Made by a program: the position numbers and the translations under genes
Shown here: piece by piece, positions 43,876 through 53,419 of the stretch
Position numbering within the stretch: position 1 is the stretch's first letter
Layout of the letters: each line of letters opens with the position of its first letter
Notes under the pieces: model-generated
What the model was told of the DNA's origin: nothing
The model's input: only the letters and a program-made list of their open reading frames with translations
Database searches by the model: none
NCBI RefSeq assembly: GCF_038005225.1
Contig: NZ_JBBOSU010000001.1
Coordinates: 918,001 to 982,000, forward strand
Direction of reading: 5' to 3'
Length of the DNA stretch: 64,000 bases
Source of the DNA: Solibacillus sp. FSL K6-1523
GTDB taxonomy: Bacteria; Bacillota; Bacilli; Bacillales_A; Planococcaceae

Positions 43876-43909
43876 TTTTTAGGTTTGAAAACTTTTTAGG
43901 TTTGAAAAA
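43876..43909 (+). repeat. Tandem 17-bp duplication in the FIST leader
   Basis: TTTTTAGGTTTGAAAA plus one base occurs twice head to tail (43876-43892, 43893-43909). It covers the predicted transcription start region, between the -10 and the ribosome-binding site. Confidence 0.8.
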
Positions 43910-43944
43910 TGTGGGGAATAAAGTTTTATAGGAGAGGATATTCG

Positions 43945-45087
43945 ATGGATTTTATTTACTCAACTTTAACGACATCGCGTCAGCCGGAAAAAGCAGTGGA
44001 GGAAATAGCGAGAAATTTACATAAAGAACCAGGCTTAGTGTTGTTTTTTGCAAGTACCGTTTATTCATTCGAAAAACTAACGGAATTATTTAAACAAAAG
44101 TACCCAGAGTCCCAAATTGTCGGCGTGACAACAACAGGTGAAATCGGGCCACAAGGTTATAGCGAATCCAGTTTGTCTGCGCAAAGTTTTTCGAAAAGTT
44201 TCGGTAAAGCACAAGCGGTTTTAATGAAGGACATCGTGAAGTATCCAATTTTCGATAGAGGAAATTTACTGCAGGCGGCACAATCAATCGGTATAAAAGT
44301 TGCCTCCAAGGCGATTGAAAAAGAAGGGCTCGGTCTTGTTTTCCCGGTAGGCTTAAAAGCAGGGGAAGAAAAAATGCTGTCTGTCGTGAATTCAATTTTT
44401 CACTACGATGGGTTTCCAATTTTCGGAGGTACGGCAGGTGATGATGCGAAATTTGTGACGACGAAAGTTAGTGTGAATGGAGACATAACATCAACTGGTG
44501 GCGCGGTAATCTTTTTAAAGCCCGTTATTGATTTTTATATTCATAAAGAAAATATATTTAAAAGCTCAGGGAAACAGGTGAAAATAACAAAGGCAGATGC
44601 AGAAAAGCGAATTGTTTATGAAATGAACAATCGACCAGCAGCAGAAGTTTATGCACAGATGATTGATGTTCCAAAAAACGAGCTAGGCAAGTGTTTTGCA
44701 TTACATCCACTTGGACGGAAATTTAATCATGATTTTTTAATTGCTTCTCCATTTGAAGTAAAGCCTTCTGGAGAAGTTGAGTTTTATTGCCAAGTGTATG
44801 AAGGGGCGATTGTTGATATTTTAGAGCCGAAAAATCCAGTACTTGAAATGGAAAAAACGATTGTTGATTTTAGTAGTCGTTTTACAGAGTTGCATGGTGT
44901 ATTAGGGTGTAACTGCATTTTACGTAAACTTCAATTTCAAAATGAACAACTGTTTTCAAAGTTAAATACGCAGTTAAGTATCTTACCAAATTTAAGCGGT
45001 TTTTCAAGTTACGGCGAACAATTAAATAAGTCACAATTAAACCAAACATTGCTCCTTATTGGTTTTGGGAAATTAAGAATGGAGTGA
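43945..45087 (+). CDS. FIST-domain sensory protein
   Basis: 380-aa soluble protein with N-terminal FIST (about 15-200) and C-terminal FIST_C (about 215-365) domains, predicted small-ligand (possibly amino acid) sensing modules. Seen: [40 protein letters not shown] and, at the end, GFSSYGEQL. No transmembrane segment or output domain. ATG 43945 follows AGGAGAGG. The stop is six bases before the start of a soluble chemoreceptor gene whose ribosome-binding site lies inside this gene's end, so the two are translated together. I infer that the FIST protein feeds the receptor. Confidence 0.85.
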   Translation: MDFIYSTLTTSRQPEKAVEEIARNLHKEPGLVLFFASTVYSFEKLTELFKQKYPESQIVGVTTTGEIGPQGYSESSLSAQSFSKSFGKAQAVLMKDIVKYPIFDRGNLLQAAQSIGIKVASKAIEKEGLGLVFPVGLKAGEEKMLSVVNSIFHYDGFPIFGGTAGDDAKFVTTKVSVNGDITSTGGAVIFLKPVIDFYIHKENIFKSSGKQVKITKADAEKRIVYEMNNRPAAEVYAQMIDVPKNELGKCFALHPLGRKFNHDFLIASPFEVKPSGEVEFYCQVYEGAIVDILEPKNPVLEMEKTIVDFSSRFTELHGVLGCNCILRKLQFQNEQLFSKLNTQLSILPNLSGFSSYGEQLNKSQLNQTLLLIGFGKLRME

Positions 45088-45092
45088 ACAAT

Positions 45093-46073
45093 ATGCTCAA
45101 GCAACTATTTATGAAAAATAAATTAGCGGAAGACCTTCAACAGGAAGTCAATGCTTTAACACTTGAAGAACGTACTCAAGTCATTGCGAGCGTAGAAGAA
45201 CTGTTAGAGTTATTGAATGTAGCGAATACGAAAAATACGGAAAGTGATAGCCTGTTTATGGAACGGATAACGGTCATTTCGGAATCCATTCAGCATGATC
45301 AGCAGTTGTTACAAACTTCAAATGAACGCGCGCATTCCATTGTGCAAGAAACGGAAGAAATCCATGAGATTACAACAACGGTTGAAACGCAAGTTGAAAG
45401 TAATCGTCAGCTTATTATTGAAGGTAGCAATCAAATGAACGCGCTGTATGAACAAATGGGCAATGTTCGAGAGATTTTTGATCAGTTTGGACAATCGATA
45501 GGTATGGTACAACAAGAAACGAAAGAAATTATGGACTTTTCAAAATTAATTAGCGACATTGCAGATCAAACGAATTTATTAGCATTAAATGCATCGATTG
45601 AAGCAGCGCGTGCGGGGGAGCATGGAAAAGGTTTTGCAGTGGTGGCAGCTGAAGTAAGAAAGCTAGCAGAGCAAAGTAAAAATGCGTTGATTCAAATTAA
45701 TGGAAAAGTAAATGACATTGTACGAAATATGGAAAATGTTGTGGATAATATTCAACAAGAACAACAAACGATTCAAAAAACACAGCAACTGACTGCTGAA
45801 ACAAAACAATATTTTGGACGGATTGAGCAATCAGAAGCGCTACTTTCAGAAAATATGTTAGCCATTCAACAAGCGACGAGCCAGACATTAAATCAAGTTG
45901 TGTCATTCCAAATGTTATTAGAGCAAATTGTCGAATCTTCCAAACTGTCGATGGAACAAATCGAACATTTATATCGATTTTCTGAAAATAAATCGTATAA
46001 TGCAAATGATATGATTACATTCATTATACAAGTGAAGCATTTAATCACAGCATTAAAAAATGACCGATTATAA
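45093..46073 (+). CDS. Soluble methyl-accepting chemotaxis protein
   Basis: 326-aa cytoplasmic chemoreceptor without transmembrane segments. The highly conserved CheA/CheW-binding hairpin tip spans about 155-195 ([21 protein letters not shown] then [15 protein letters not shown]), with coiled-coil arms on both sides. The first 60 residues have no sensor domain that I recognise. The start is ATG 45093, eight bases after GGAG; the GTG at 45084 overlaps that site. It is probably activated through the upstream FIST protein. It would act with CheA/CheW encoded elsewhere. Confidence 0.9.
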   Translation: MLKQLFMKNKLAEDLQQEVNALTLEERTQVIASVEELLELLNVANTKNTESDSLFMERITVISESIQHDQQLLQTSNERAHSIVQETEEIHEITTTVETQVESNRQLIIEGSNQMNALYEQMGNVREIFDQFGQSIGMVQQETKEIMDFSKLISDIADQTNLLALNASIEAARAGEHGKGFAVVAAEVRKLAEQSKNALIQINGKVNDIVRNMENVVDNIQQEQQTIQKTQQLTAETKQYFGRIEQSEALLSENMLAIQQATSQTLNQVVSFQMLLEQIVESSKLSMEQIEHLYRFSENKSYNANDMITFIIQVKHLITALKNDRL

Positions 46074-46169
46074 ACAGCTGTAAAAGAACATCCGGTTTGA
46101 ACGATTTACAAAAATAGAAGAAGCGTAATGGACGAATCAAACAAACCTCTTTACTAGGAGGATTTTTTT

Positions 46170-46238
46170 ATGGTTGAACGGATGAGTTATGTTAAAATAG
46201 GTAAGATATATCGTAAACGGAGGATTTGCTATGTATAA
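46170..46238 (+). CDS. Possible 22-codon leader ORF before lspA
   Basis: ATG 46170 has AGGAGG eight bases upstream and opens a 22-codon frame (MVERMSYVKIGKIY...) that stops at 46238, overlapping the first codons of lspA in another frame. It could couple translation to lspA. It may also be chance; AGGAGG also pairs weakly with an upstream CCTC before a T-run. Confidence 0.25.
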   Translation: MVERMSYVKIGKIYRKRRICYV

Positions 46239-46710
46239 ATATTACGGATTAGCATTATTTGCGGTCATTATTGATCAATGGACAAAATGGCTTGTCGTGA
46301 AAAATATGGAGTTAGGCGAACGAATTAGTATATGGGATCCGTGGTTTGGTCTATTATCACATCGTAACCGTGGTGCTGCATGGGGCATGTTGGAAGGGCA
46401 AATGTGGTTATTTACAGTTGTGACAATTGGCGTCATCATTGCGATTTTGTATTTTTACCATACCGAGGCAAAGGGCAAGCCGCTATTTCAAATTAGTTTA
46501 ATGCTATTATTAGGCGGTGCATTAGGGAATTTTATCGACCGACTATTCCGTGGAGAAGTAGTGGACTTTTTCGATGTGTTCATTCCGATCATCAATTATG
46601 ACTTCCCGATTTTTAATATTGCAGATGCTGCATTAACAATCGCAGTAGTCATGCTCTTTATTACGATTATTTTAGAAGAAAAAGCAGAAAAGAAAAAGGT
46701 GGAAAAATGA
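46231..46710 (+). CDS. lspA: Lipoprotein signal peptidase LspA
   Basis: Membrane aspartyl protease that cleaves signal peptides of diacylated prolipoproteins. 159 aa with four transmembrane segments. Catalytic Asp pair D103 (GNFIDR) and D132 (FNIADAAL); HRNRGAAWG is the conserved asparagine-containing loop. CGGAGG precedes the ATG. It overlaps rluD by four bases. Confidence 0.96.
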   Translation: MYKYYGLALFAVIIDQWTKWLVVKNMELGERISIWDPWFGLLSHRNRGAAWGMLEGQMWLFTVVTIGVIIAILYFYHTEAKGKPLFQISLMLLLGGALGNFIDRLFRGEVVDFFDVFIPIINYDFPIFNIADAALTIAVVMLFITIILEEKAEKKKVEK

Positions 46711-47639
46711 CAGTAGTCACATTAACAATCGAACAATTTGCTGGAGAGCGTTTAGATAAAGCACTTTCACAAATGGAAGAAGCATGGTCACGTTCACAGG
46801 TGTCAACTTGGTTAGAACAGGATCGTATTACCGTGAATGGTGCCAAAGTAAAAGCGAAATATAAAGTAAAAGAAGGCGACGTTATTGAAGTGGACGTGCC
46901 AAAAGTAGAAGAATTAGAAATCATTGCAGAAGATTTAAATTTAGAAATCATTTATGAAGACAATGACGTGTTAGTTGTGAATAAGCCACGTGGAATGGTT
47001 GTTCACCCAGCACCAGGTCATGCAAACGGTACTTTAGTAAATGGTTTAATGCATCATTGCACAGATTTATCAGGCATTAATGGTGTAGCACGACCTGGTA
47101 TTGTACACCGTATTGACAAAGATACATCGGGTTTACTAATGGTTGCAAAAAATGATGTAGCACATGAAGGTTTAGTGAATCAATTAGTTGATAAGTCAGT
47201 TACACGTAAATATACCGCACTTGTGCACGGACATATTCCGCACGATAAAGGAACAATCGATGCACCGATTGGACGCGATTCAAAAGATCGTCAAAAACAA
47301 GCGGTTGTTGATAAAGGCAAGCATGCTGTAACACATTTCACGGTGTTAGAGCGCTTCGGTAATTTTACTTTAGTAGAGTGCCGTTTAGAAACAGGACGTA
47401 CACATCAAATTCGTGTGCATATGAATTATATTGGCTATCCTCTAGCAGGAGATCCGAAATATGGTCCGAAAAAGACACTTGATTTCGGTGGGCAAGTATT
47501 ACACGCGGGCGTACTTGGTTTTGTTCAGCCTGTAACGAAGGAATATATTGAATTTGAAACGCCATTACCAGCGGACTTCGAACAATTGCTAACGGAAATA
47601 CGTGCCCAAGCAACAGCGAAAAAAGCTGAGACTGAGTGA
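46707..47639 (+). CDS. rluD: RluD-family 23S rRNA pseudouridine synthase
   Basis: 310-aa RluA/RluD-type pseudouridine synthase (B. subtilis YlyB). N-terminal S4 domain (about 12-75, ERLDKALSQMEEAWSRSQV) and catalytic domain with HRIDKDTSGL, catalytic D137. GRTHQIRVHM follows near 230. The exact target uridines are inferred from the family. ATGA overlap with lspA. Confidence 0.93.
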   Translation: MTVVTLTIEQFAGERLDKALSQMEEAWSRSQVSTWLEQDRITVNGAKVKAKYKVKEGDVIEVDVPKVEELEIIAEDLNLEIIYEDNDVLVVNKPRGMVVHPAPGHANGTLVNGLMHHCTDLSGINGVARPGIVHRIDKDTSGLLMVAKNDVAHEGLVNQLVDKSVTRKYTALVHGHIPHDKGTIDAPIGRDSKDRQKQAVVDKGKHAVTHFTVLERFGNFTLVECRLETGRTHQIRVHMNYIGYPLAGDPKYGPKKTLDFGGQVLHAGVLGFVQPVTKEYIEFETPLPADFEQLLTEIRAQATAKKAETE

Positions 47640-47753
47640 TTTTTGATAGCTGTATAAAAAGTAAATAATAAATTGTGAAATGGACATAACTACGAAATAG
47701 CGCCTAGTTTTAAGGGACTTCGATAATGTTCACGGTCAATTTGAGAGAATAAG

Positions 47754-47796
47754 GCATTTCCTGTTCAAATATTTGAACAGGAAATGCTTTGTTTTT
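47754..47796 (+). terminator. Terminator after rluD (perfect 34-bp palindrome)
   Basis: 47754-47770 (GCATTTCCTGTTCAAAT) and 47771-47787 are exact reverse complements with no spacer, followed by TTTGTTTTT. The 110 bases before it hold no feature I can support. Confidence 0.88.
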
Positions 47797-47859
47797 ATTC
47801 ACAGATAATTCACGCTATTGCAACATTTGCCGGTTGTTGTCTGACCTTTAAAACATGTG

Positions 47860-47888
47860 TTGACAGTACAATAAAACAAGCCTATACT
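47860..47888 (+). promoter_or_regulatory. Sigma-A promoter of the pyr operon
   Basis: TTGACA at 47860-47865, 17-bp spacer, TATACT at 47883-47888. It begins a leader of about 250 bases that carries the first PyrR attenuator. Confidence 0.9.
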
Positions 47889-47959
47889 GACAACAGTGAA
47901 TGAAACAACTTGACGAGAGCAAGTAAGTAATCACGAACTCATTTAAATAGTGTTCACCT

Positions 47960-48090
47960 TTAATGGCAGTCCAGAGAGGCTGAAAAGGAATAATGTAAAG
48001 CGTTATCGAGTTTTTTGTAAACACTCGTGTGCCGTTTTTTAACATGGACTTTTTCAACCCTCTAGGTAAAATTCTAGAGGGTTTTTATTT
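47960..48090 (+). promoter_or_regulatory. PyrR-dependent attenuator 1 (5' leader)
   Basis: The PyrR-binding loop is AGTCCAGAGAGGCT (47969-47982) in a CAG/CTG stem, matching the ARUCCNGNGAGGYU consensus. The terminator downstream is AACCCTCTAG/CTAGAGGGTT (48056-48083) with TTTTTA. UMP-bound PyrR stabilises the binding loop and so lets the terminator form. Confidence 0.92.
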
Positions 48091-48098
48091 TGGATTGA

Positions 48099-48692
<594 letters not shown>

Positions 48693-48704
48693 GGAGTTGA
48701 GGGC

Positions 48705-50000
48705 ATGTCAAATGCAGTATTAGATATTAATGAAAAACCAAGTGTTGGACAACTTATTACATTCAGTTTTCAACATATGTTTGCCATGTTTGGCTCAACC
48801 ATTTTAGTACCTAAACTAGTAGGGCTAAGTCCATCGATCGCCCTTTTAACAAGTGGGATTGCGACGATTATATTCTTGCTCGTAACACAGTTTAAAGTAC
48901 CCGCGTATTTAGGGTCATCATTCGCCTTTATTTCACCGATTATTATCGTAGCAGGCTTAACGGAGGCAGGTGTATCAATAAACCCAGGAAACGCGATGAT
49001 GGGTGCGATGCTCGTCGGTTTAGTATACGCCTTCGTTGCTTTGATTATTTGGAAAACAGGCTATGAGTGGTTAATGAATATTTTACCGCCAATCGTTGTC
49101 GCGCCAGTTATTATCGTAATCGGCCTAGGTTTATCAGGTGTCGCAGTTGATATGGCGATGAACGTTAACGGTGAGTACAATGGGTTACACTTCTCAGCAG
49201 CATTAGTAACATTATTAACGGCAATCATCGTCAACGTATACTTTAAAAACATTTTAAGTGCGATGCCGATTTTACTAGGCATTATCGTCGGCTACATATA
49301 CTCGGTAATTATCGGAATTGTAGACTTCACAGCTGTTCAAGAAGCAAAGTTTTTCGCTGTGCCAGACTTCTTAATTCCAGGTGTTCATTATGATCTTAAC
49401 TTTACATGGGCAATCTTCTTAGGAATGGTGCCAATCGTTATCGTAACGATTTCAGAACATATTGGACACCAACTTGTATTAGGGAAAGTCGTCAACCGAA
49501 ATTATGTAAAAGACCCAGGTTTACACCGCTCCATTTTAGGGGATGGGTTAGGGACATTGGCATCAGCGTTTATCGGTGGTCCACCAAAAACAACATACGG
49601 TGAAAATATTGGGGTTCTAGCAATTACACGTGTGTACTCAGTTTATGTCATATTAGGTGCAGCAGTCGTTGCGATTGTCGTGTCATTCTCTGGTCAGCTA
49701 ATGGCGATCATTGAAACGATTCCAACAGCAGTACTTGGCGGGATTTCAATCTTATTATTCGGGATTATCGCATCAAGCGGATTGCGTATGCTCGTAGAAA
49801 ACAATATAGACTTCGGAAATAACCGGAATATGGTCATTGCGTCGGTTATCCTCGTAGTAGGAATTGGCGGAGCAGCAATGCGCTTCACAGAAAGCTTTGC
49901 GATAGAAGGAATGGCATTAGCATCGATCATCGGTGTTCTGCTGAACTTACTTCTGCCAGGTCGTGAAAAAGTAGATAAAGATATTTATGAAACTGAATAA
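48705..50000 (+). CDS. pyrP: Uracil permease PyrP
   Basis: 431-aa NCS2-family uracil:proton symporter with about 12-14 membrane segments. Seen: QHMFAMFGSTILVP (about 20-33), and the NCS2 signature ISEHIGHQLVLGKV then GGPPKTTYGENIGVLAITRVYS. Only 12 bases separate it from pyrR, so the pyrR-pyrP attenuator of B. subtilis cannot exist here. Confidence 0.96.
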   Translation: MSNAVLDINEKPSVGQLITFSFQHMFAMFGSTILVPKLVGLSPSIALLTSGIATIIFLLVTQFKVPAYLGSSFAFISPIIIVAGLTEAGVSINPGNAMMGAMLVGLVYAFVALIIWKTGYEWLMNILPPIVVAPVIIVIGLGLSGVAVDMAMNVNGEYNGLHFSAALVTLLTAIIVNVYFKNILSAMPILLGIIVGYIYSVIIGIVDFTAVQEAKFFAVPDFLIPGVHYDLNFTWAIFLGMVPIVIVTISEHIGHQLVLGKVVNRNYVKDPGLHRSILGDGLGTLASAFIGGPPKTTYGENIGVLAITRVYSVYVILGAAVVAIVVSFSGQLMAIIETIPTAVLGGISILLFGIIASSGLRMLVENNIDFGNNRNMVIASVILVVGIGGAAMRFTESFAIEGMALASIIGVLLNLLLPGREKVDKDIYETE

Positions 50001-50014
50001 GAGTACCTTTTAAA

Positions 50015-50132
50015 GAATTGTCCAGAGAGGCAAGCAAGGGGAATTTGAAAAGCGTAAGATAGGAGAAATATTGCCTAGCTTTAGCTTGTCATGCCTCCCT
50101 TGCCTAGCTGATGACATCAGTTGGGCTTTTTT
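50015..50132 (+). promoter_or_regulatory. PyrR-dependent attenuator 2 (pyrP-pyrB gap)
   Basis: PyrR-binding loop TTGTCCAGAGAGGCAA at 50018-50033. The terminator is GCCTAGCTGAT/ATCAGTTGGGC (50102-50112 with 50116-50126, G-U pairs), then TTTTTT. A competing sequence, ATTGCCTAGC at 50080, can pair across the region to form an antiterminator. Confidence 0.9.
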
Positions 50133-50163
50133 AAACTTATTTCATCATTAACGGAGGCACGTT

Positions 50164-51042
50164 ATGAAAAACTTACTTTCAATGGAACATTTATCAAATG
50201 AAGAGATTTTACACATCTTAGATCGAGCAAAGGCATTCGAAAATGGCGAAGAGTCAAAAATAGCCCGCTCATACAACGTAGCAAACTTATTTTTTGAACC
50301 AAGTACACGTACGAAAACGAGCTTTGAAATGGCGGAGCGCAAAGTAGGGTGTACGGTAATCCCATTCGACGCAGGCTTTTCAAGTGCCATAAAGGGTGAA
50401 ACGATGTATGACACAGTTAAAACATTAGAAATGATTGGCATTGATGCGGTCGTAATTCGTGCAAAAGAAGATGAATATTACAACGAATTGCTCGAAGGAA
50501 TCAATGTTGCGGTTATTAACGCAGGCGATGGTGCTGGTCAACATCCATCACAATGTTTACTGGATTTATACACAATTAAAAAAGAGTTTGGCAAATTTGA
50601 AGGATTAAATATTACGATTGTAGGGGATATTTCGCATAGTCGTGTCGCTAAATCAAATGCAACAGCGTTAACAAAATTAGGCGCCAATGTACGCTTCTTA
50701 TGTCCGGAAGAATGGGCGGGAGATTTTGAGGCCCATCATTCTTGGGATGAAGTGCTTGAAGATAGTGATGTCATCATGTTGTTACGTATTCAACATGAGC
50801 GTCATTCAGTGAGTAAAAGCTTTTCAAAAGAAAGCTACCATGAGCAGTATGGTTTAACACCAACACGTGAAAAAATGATGAAGCCATCAGCGATCATTAT
50901 GCATCCAGCACCAGTAAATCGCGATGTTGAAATTGCCGATGAATTAGTAGAGTGTGAACGTTCGCGCATTTTCCAACAAGTGCGTAACGGTGTATATACA
51001 AGAATGGCGATTATCGAAACAATTCTGAAGGGGAGAGAATAA
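50164..51042 (+). CDS. pyrB: Aspartate carbamoyltransferase catalytic subunit
   Basis: Condenses carbamoyl phosphate and aspartate. 292 aa, slightly shorter than the B. subtilis enzyme. Carbamoyl-phosphate motif STRTK at 47-51; [12 protein letters not shown] and [10 protein letters not shown] are present. No regulatory subunit gene (pyrI), as is normal in Bacilli. ACGGAGGCACG precedes the ATG. Confidence 0.97.
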   Translation: MKNLLSMEHLSNEEILHILDRAKAFENGEESKIARSYNVANLFFEPSTRTKTSFEMAERKVGCTVIPFDAGFSSAIKGETMYDTVKTLEMIGIDAVVIRAKEDEYYNELLEGINVAVINAGDGAGQHPSQCLLDLYTIKKEFGKFEGLNITIVGDISHSRVAKSNATALTKLGANVRFLCPEEWAGDFEAHHSWDEVLEDSDVIMLLRIQHERHSVSKSFSKESYHEQYGLTPTREKMMKPSAIIMHPAPVNRDVEIADELVECERSRIFQQVRNGVYTRMAIIETILKGRE

Positions 51043-51044
51043 AC

Positions 51045-52319
51045 ATGACAACAGTTATTCAAAATGTAAAGCGATTAGACGAGCAAGGCGAATTACGAGT
51101 TTCTTCTATTATAATTGAAGATGGGAAAATTGTAGGTTTCGATGGAGAAATTCCAGCAGGGGCAAATGTAATTGATGGACAAGGTCATTTTGTTTCACCA
51201 GGATTTGTCGATGTGCATACACATTTACGTGAGCCAGGTTTTGAGCATAAAGAAACAATCGCAACAGGTACAGCATCTGCAGCAAAAGGTGGTTTCACAA
51301 CAATTTGTGCCATGCCAAATACGAAACCAGTACCGGATTCAGTAGAAAATATGCAATTAATTAACGGCTTAATTAAAGACAGTGCAGTAATTCGCGTATT
51401 ACCATACGGATCGTTAACGAAAGACATTTCAGGTGAAGTGCGAACGAATATGGAAGAGCTTAGAGAGCATGGTGCGGTTGCATTCTCAGATGATGGTGTC
51501 GGGATTCAATTAGCTTCAACAATGTATGAACAAATGCAACAAGCGGCTAAGTTAGATGTAGTCGTTGTAGCACACTGTGAAGATAACTCATTAATTTACG
51601 ATGGGGTTATGCATGAAGGAACGCGCAATAAAGAACTAGGATTACCAGGTATTCCATCAATTTGTGAATCAGTACAAATCGCTCGCGACGTTTTATTAGC
51701 AGAAGCAGCAGGCGCTCGTTACCATGTGTGCCACGTGTCAACGAAAGAATCAGTTCGTGCTGTACGCGATGCAAAAGCAGCAGGCATTAAAGTAACTGCG
51801 GAAGTTTGTCCACACCACTTACTTCTTGAAGAAATGGACATCCCTTCAGATGATGCAAACTGGAAGATGAACCCACCGTTACGCGCGTTAGACGACAAAG
51901 ATTCATTACATGCGGCATTATTAGATGGCACGATTGATTGTATCGCGACAGACCATGCACCACATACAGTAGAAGAAAAATGCTGTGGCATGGTAGGCGC
52001 ACCGTTCGGCATCGTTGGCTTTGAAACAGCGTTCCCATTACTGTACACAAACTTTGTAGAAACAGGAAAATGGACGTTAAAGCAATTAGTTGATTGGATG
52101 AGCGTTAAGGCAGCACAAATTTTCGATTTACCATATGGCACATTAGAAATCGGTGCTTCAGCGGACTTAGTATTAATTGATTTAAATAAAGAGCAAACAA
52201 TTGATGCAGAAGGCTTTGTATCAAAAGGTCGTAACACACCATTTAATGGATGGGTTGCAAAAGGTTGGCCAGTTATGACAATTTGCGAAGGTAAAATCGC
52301 ATACCAGGAGGCAAAATAA
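51045..52319 (+). CDS. pyrC: Dihydroorotase
   Basis: Zinc amidohydrolase that cyclises carbamoyl-aspartate to dihydroorotate. 424 aa, class I. Metal-binding [10 protein letters not shown] has H58 and H60; ATDHAPHT near 304 gives the conserved Asp. It overlaps carA by one base (TAATG). Confidence 0.97.
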   Translation: MTTVIQNVKRLDEQGELRVSSIIIEDGKIVGFDGEIPAGANVIDGQGHFVSPGFVDVHTHLREPGFEHKETIATGTASAAKGGFTTICAMPNTKPVPDSVENMQLINGLIKDSAVIRVLPYGSLTKDISGEVRTNMEELREHGAVAFSDDGVGIQLASTMYEQMQQAAKLDVVVVAHCEDNSLIYDGVMHEGTRNKELGLPGIPSICESVQIARDVLLAEAAGARYHVCHVSTKESVRAVRDAKAAGIKVTAEVCPHHLLLEEMDIPSDDANWKMNPPLRALDDKDSLHAALLDGTIDCIATDHAPHTVEEKCCGMVGAPFGIVGFETAFPLLYTNFVETGKWTLKQLVDWMSVKAAQIFDLPYGTLEIGASADLVLIDLNKEQTIDAEGFVSKGRNTPFNGWVAKGWPVMTICEGKIAYQEAK

Positions 52320-53419
52320 TGAAAACACGTTTATTAATTTTAGAAGATGGCACAGTATTTACAGGTACGGCATTTGGTAGTGACCAGGCATCACAAGGTG
52401 AAGTAGTCTTTACAACAGGGATGACAGGCTACCAAGAAACATTATCAGATCCTTCATTTTACGGACAAATTATTACGTTAACATATCCGTTAATCGGAAA
52501 CTACGGCATTAACCGTGATGATTTTGAGTCGATTACACCAGCAATTCGTGGTTTCGTAGTACGTGAATTATCAGAACAACCATCAAACTGGCGTTCAGAT
52601 ATGTCATTAGATGCGTACTTAACTGCTCAAAACATTCCTGGTATTGAAGGCATTGATACACGTAAATTAACGCGCATTATCCGTGCAAAAGGGGCGGTTC
52701 GTGCGATTTTAACTGAAGCGGATGCGAGAGTGAATGTGGAAGAAGTCGTAGCAAAATTACAAGATACGGCATTCATTACACATCATGTGCGTGAAGTATC
52801 AGCGAAAACAGCTTACCCATCACCAGGTCGTGGGAAACGCGTAGTATTAATTGACTTCGGTATGAAGCACGGTATTTTACGTGAATTAAATCAACGTGAC
52901 TGTGACGTAATCGTTGTACCTTACAACACAACAGCAGAGCAAATTTTAGCAATGCATCCAGATGGCATCATGCTTTCAAACGGTCCGGGTAACCCAATGG
53001 ACGTAGAAGAAGGTATCGAAACAGTGAAAAACCTAATCGGAAAAGTGCCAATGTTCGGTATTTGCTTAGGTCACCAAATTTTCGCAGTAGCAGCAGGTGC
53101 AAGCAGCTTTAAATTACCATTCGGCCACCGAGGGGGAAATCACCCAGTAAAAGATTTACGTACAGGTCGTACAGATATTACATCTCAAAACCATGGCTAT
53201 GCAATTGACATGGATTCATTAAAAGGAACAGATTTAGAATTAACACATGTTGCATTAAATGATGGTACATGTGAAGGGGTTCGTCATAAAAAATTCCCAA
53301 TCTTTACAGTGCAATATCACCCAGAAGCATCACCAGGTCCAGAAGATTCAAATCACTTATTTGATGAATTTATTGAAATGATGGAAATCGAAGCAGCGAA
53401 GGAGAACCAACATGCCTAA
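52319..53419 (+). CDS. carA: Carbamoyl-phosphate synthase small (glutaminase) subunit
   Basis: Releases ammonia from glutamine for carbamoyl phosphate. 366 aa; also called pyrAA. The N-terminal CPSase domain begins near LEDGTVFTG; the class I amidotransferase domain has nucleophile C249 in GICLGHQIF and the HPEASPGP His-Glu pair. It overlaps carB by eight bases. Confidence 0.97.
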   Translation: MKTRLLILEDGTVFTGTAFGSDQASQGEVVFTTGMTGYQETLSDPSFYGQIITLTYPLIGNYGINRDDFESITPAIRGFVVRELSEQPSNWRSDMSLDAYLTAQNIPGIEGIDTRKLTRIIRAKGAVRAILTEADARVNVEEVVAKLQDTAFITHHVREVSAKTAYPSPGRGKRVVLIDFGMKHGILRELNQRDCDVIVVPYNTTAEQILAMHPDGIMLSNGPGNPMDVEEGIETVKNLIGKVPMFGICLGHQIFAVAAGASSFKLPFGHRGGNHPVKDLRTGRTDITSQNHGYAIDMDSLKGTDLELTHVALNDGTCEGVRHKKFPIFTVQYHPEASPGPEDSNHLFDEFIEMMEIEAAKENQHA

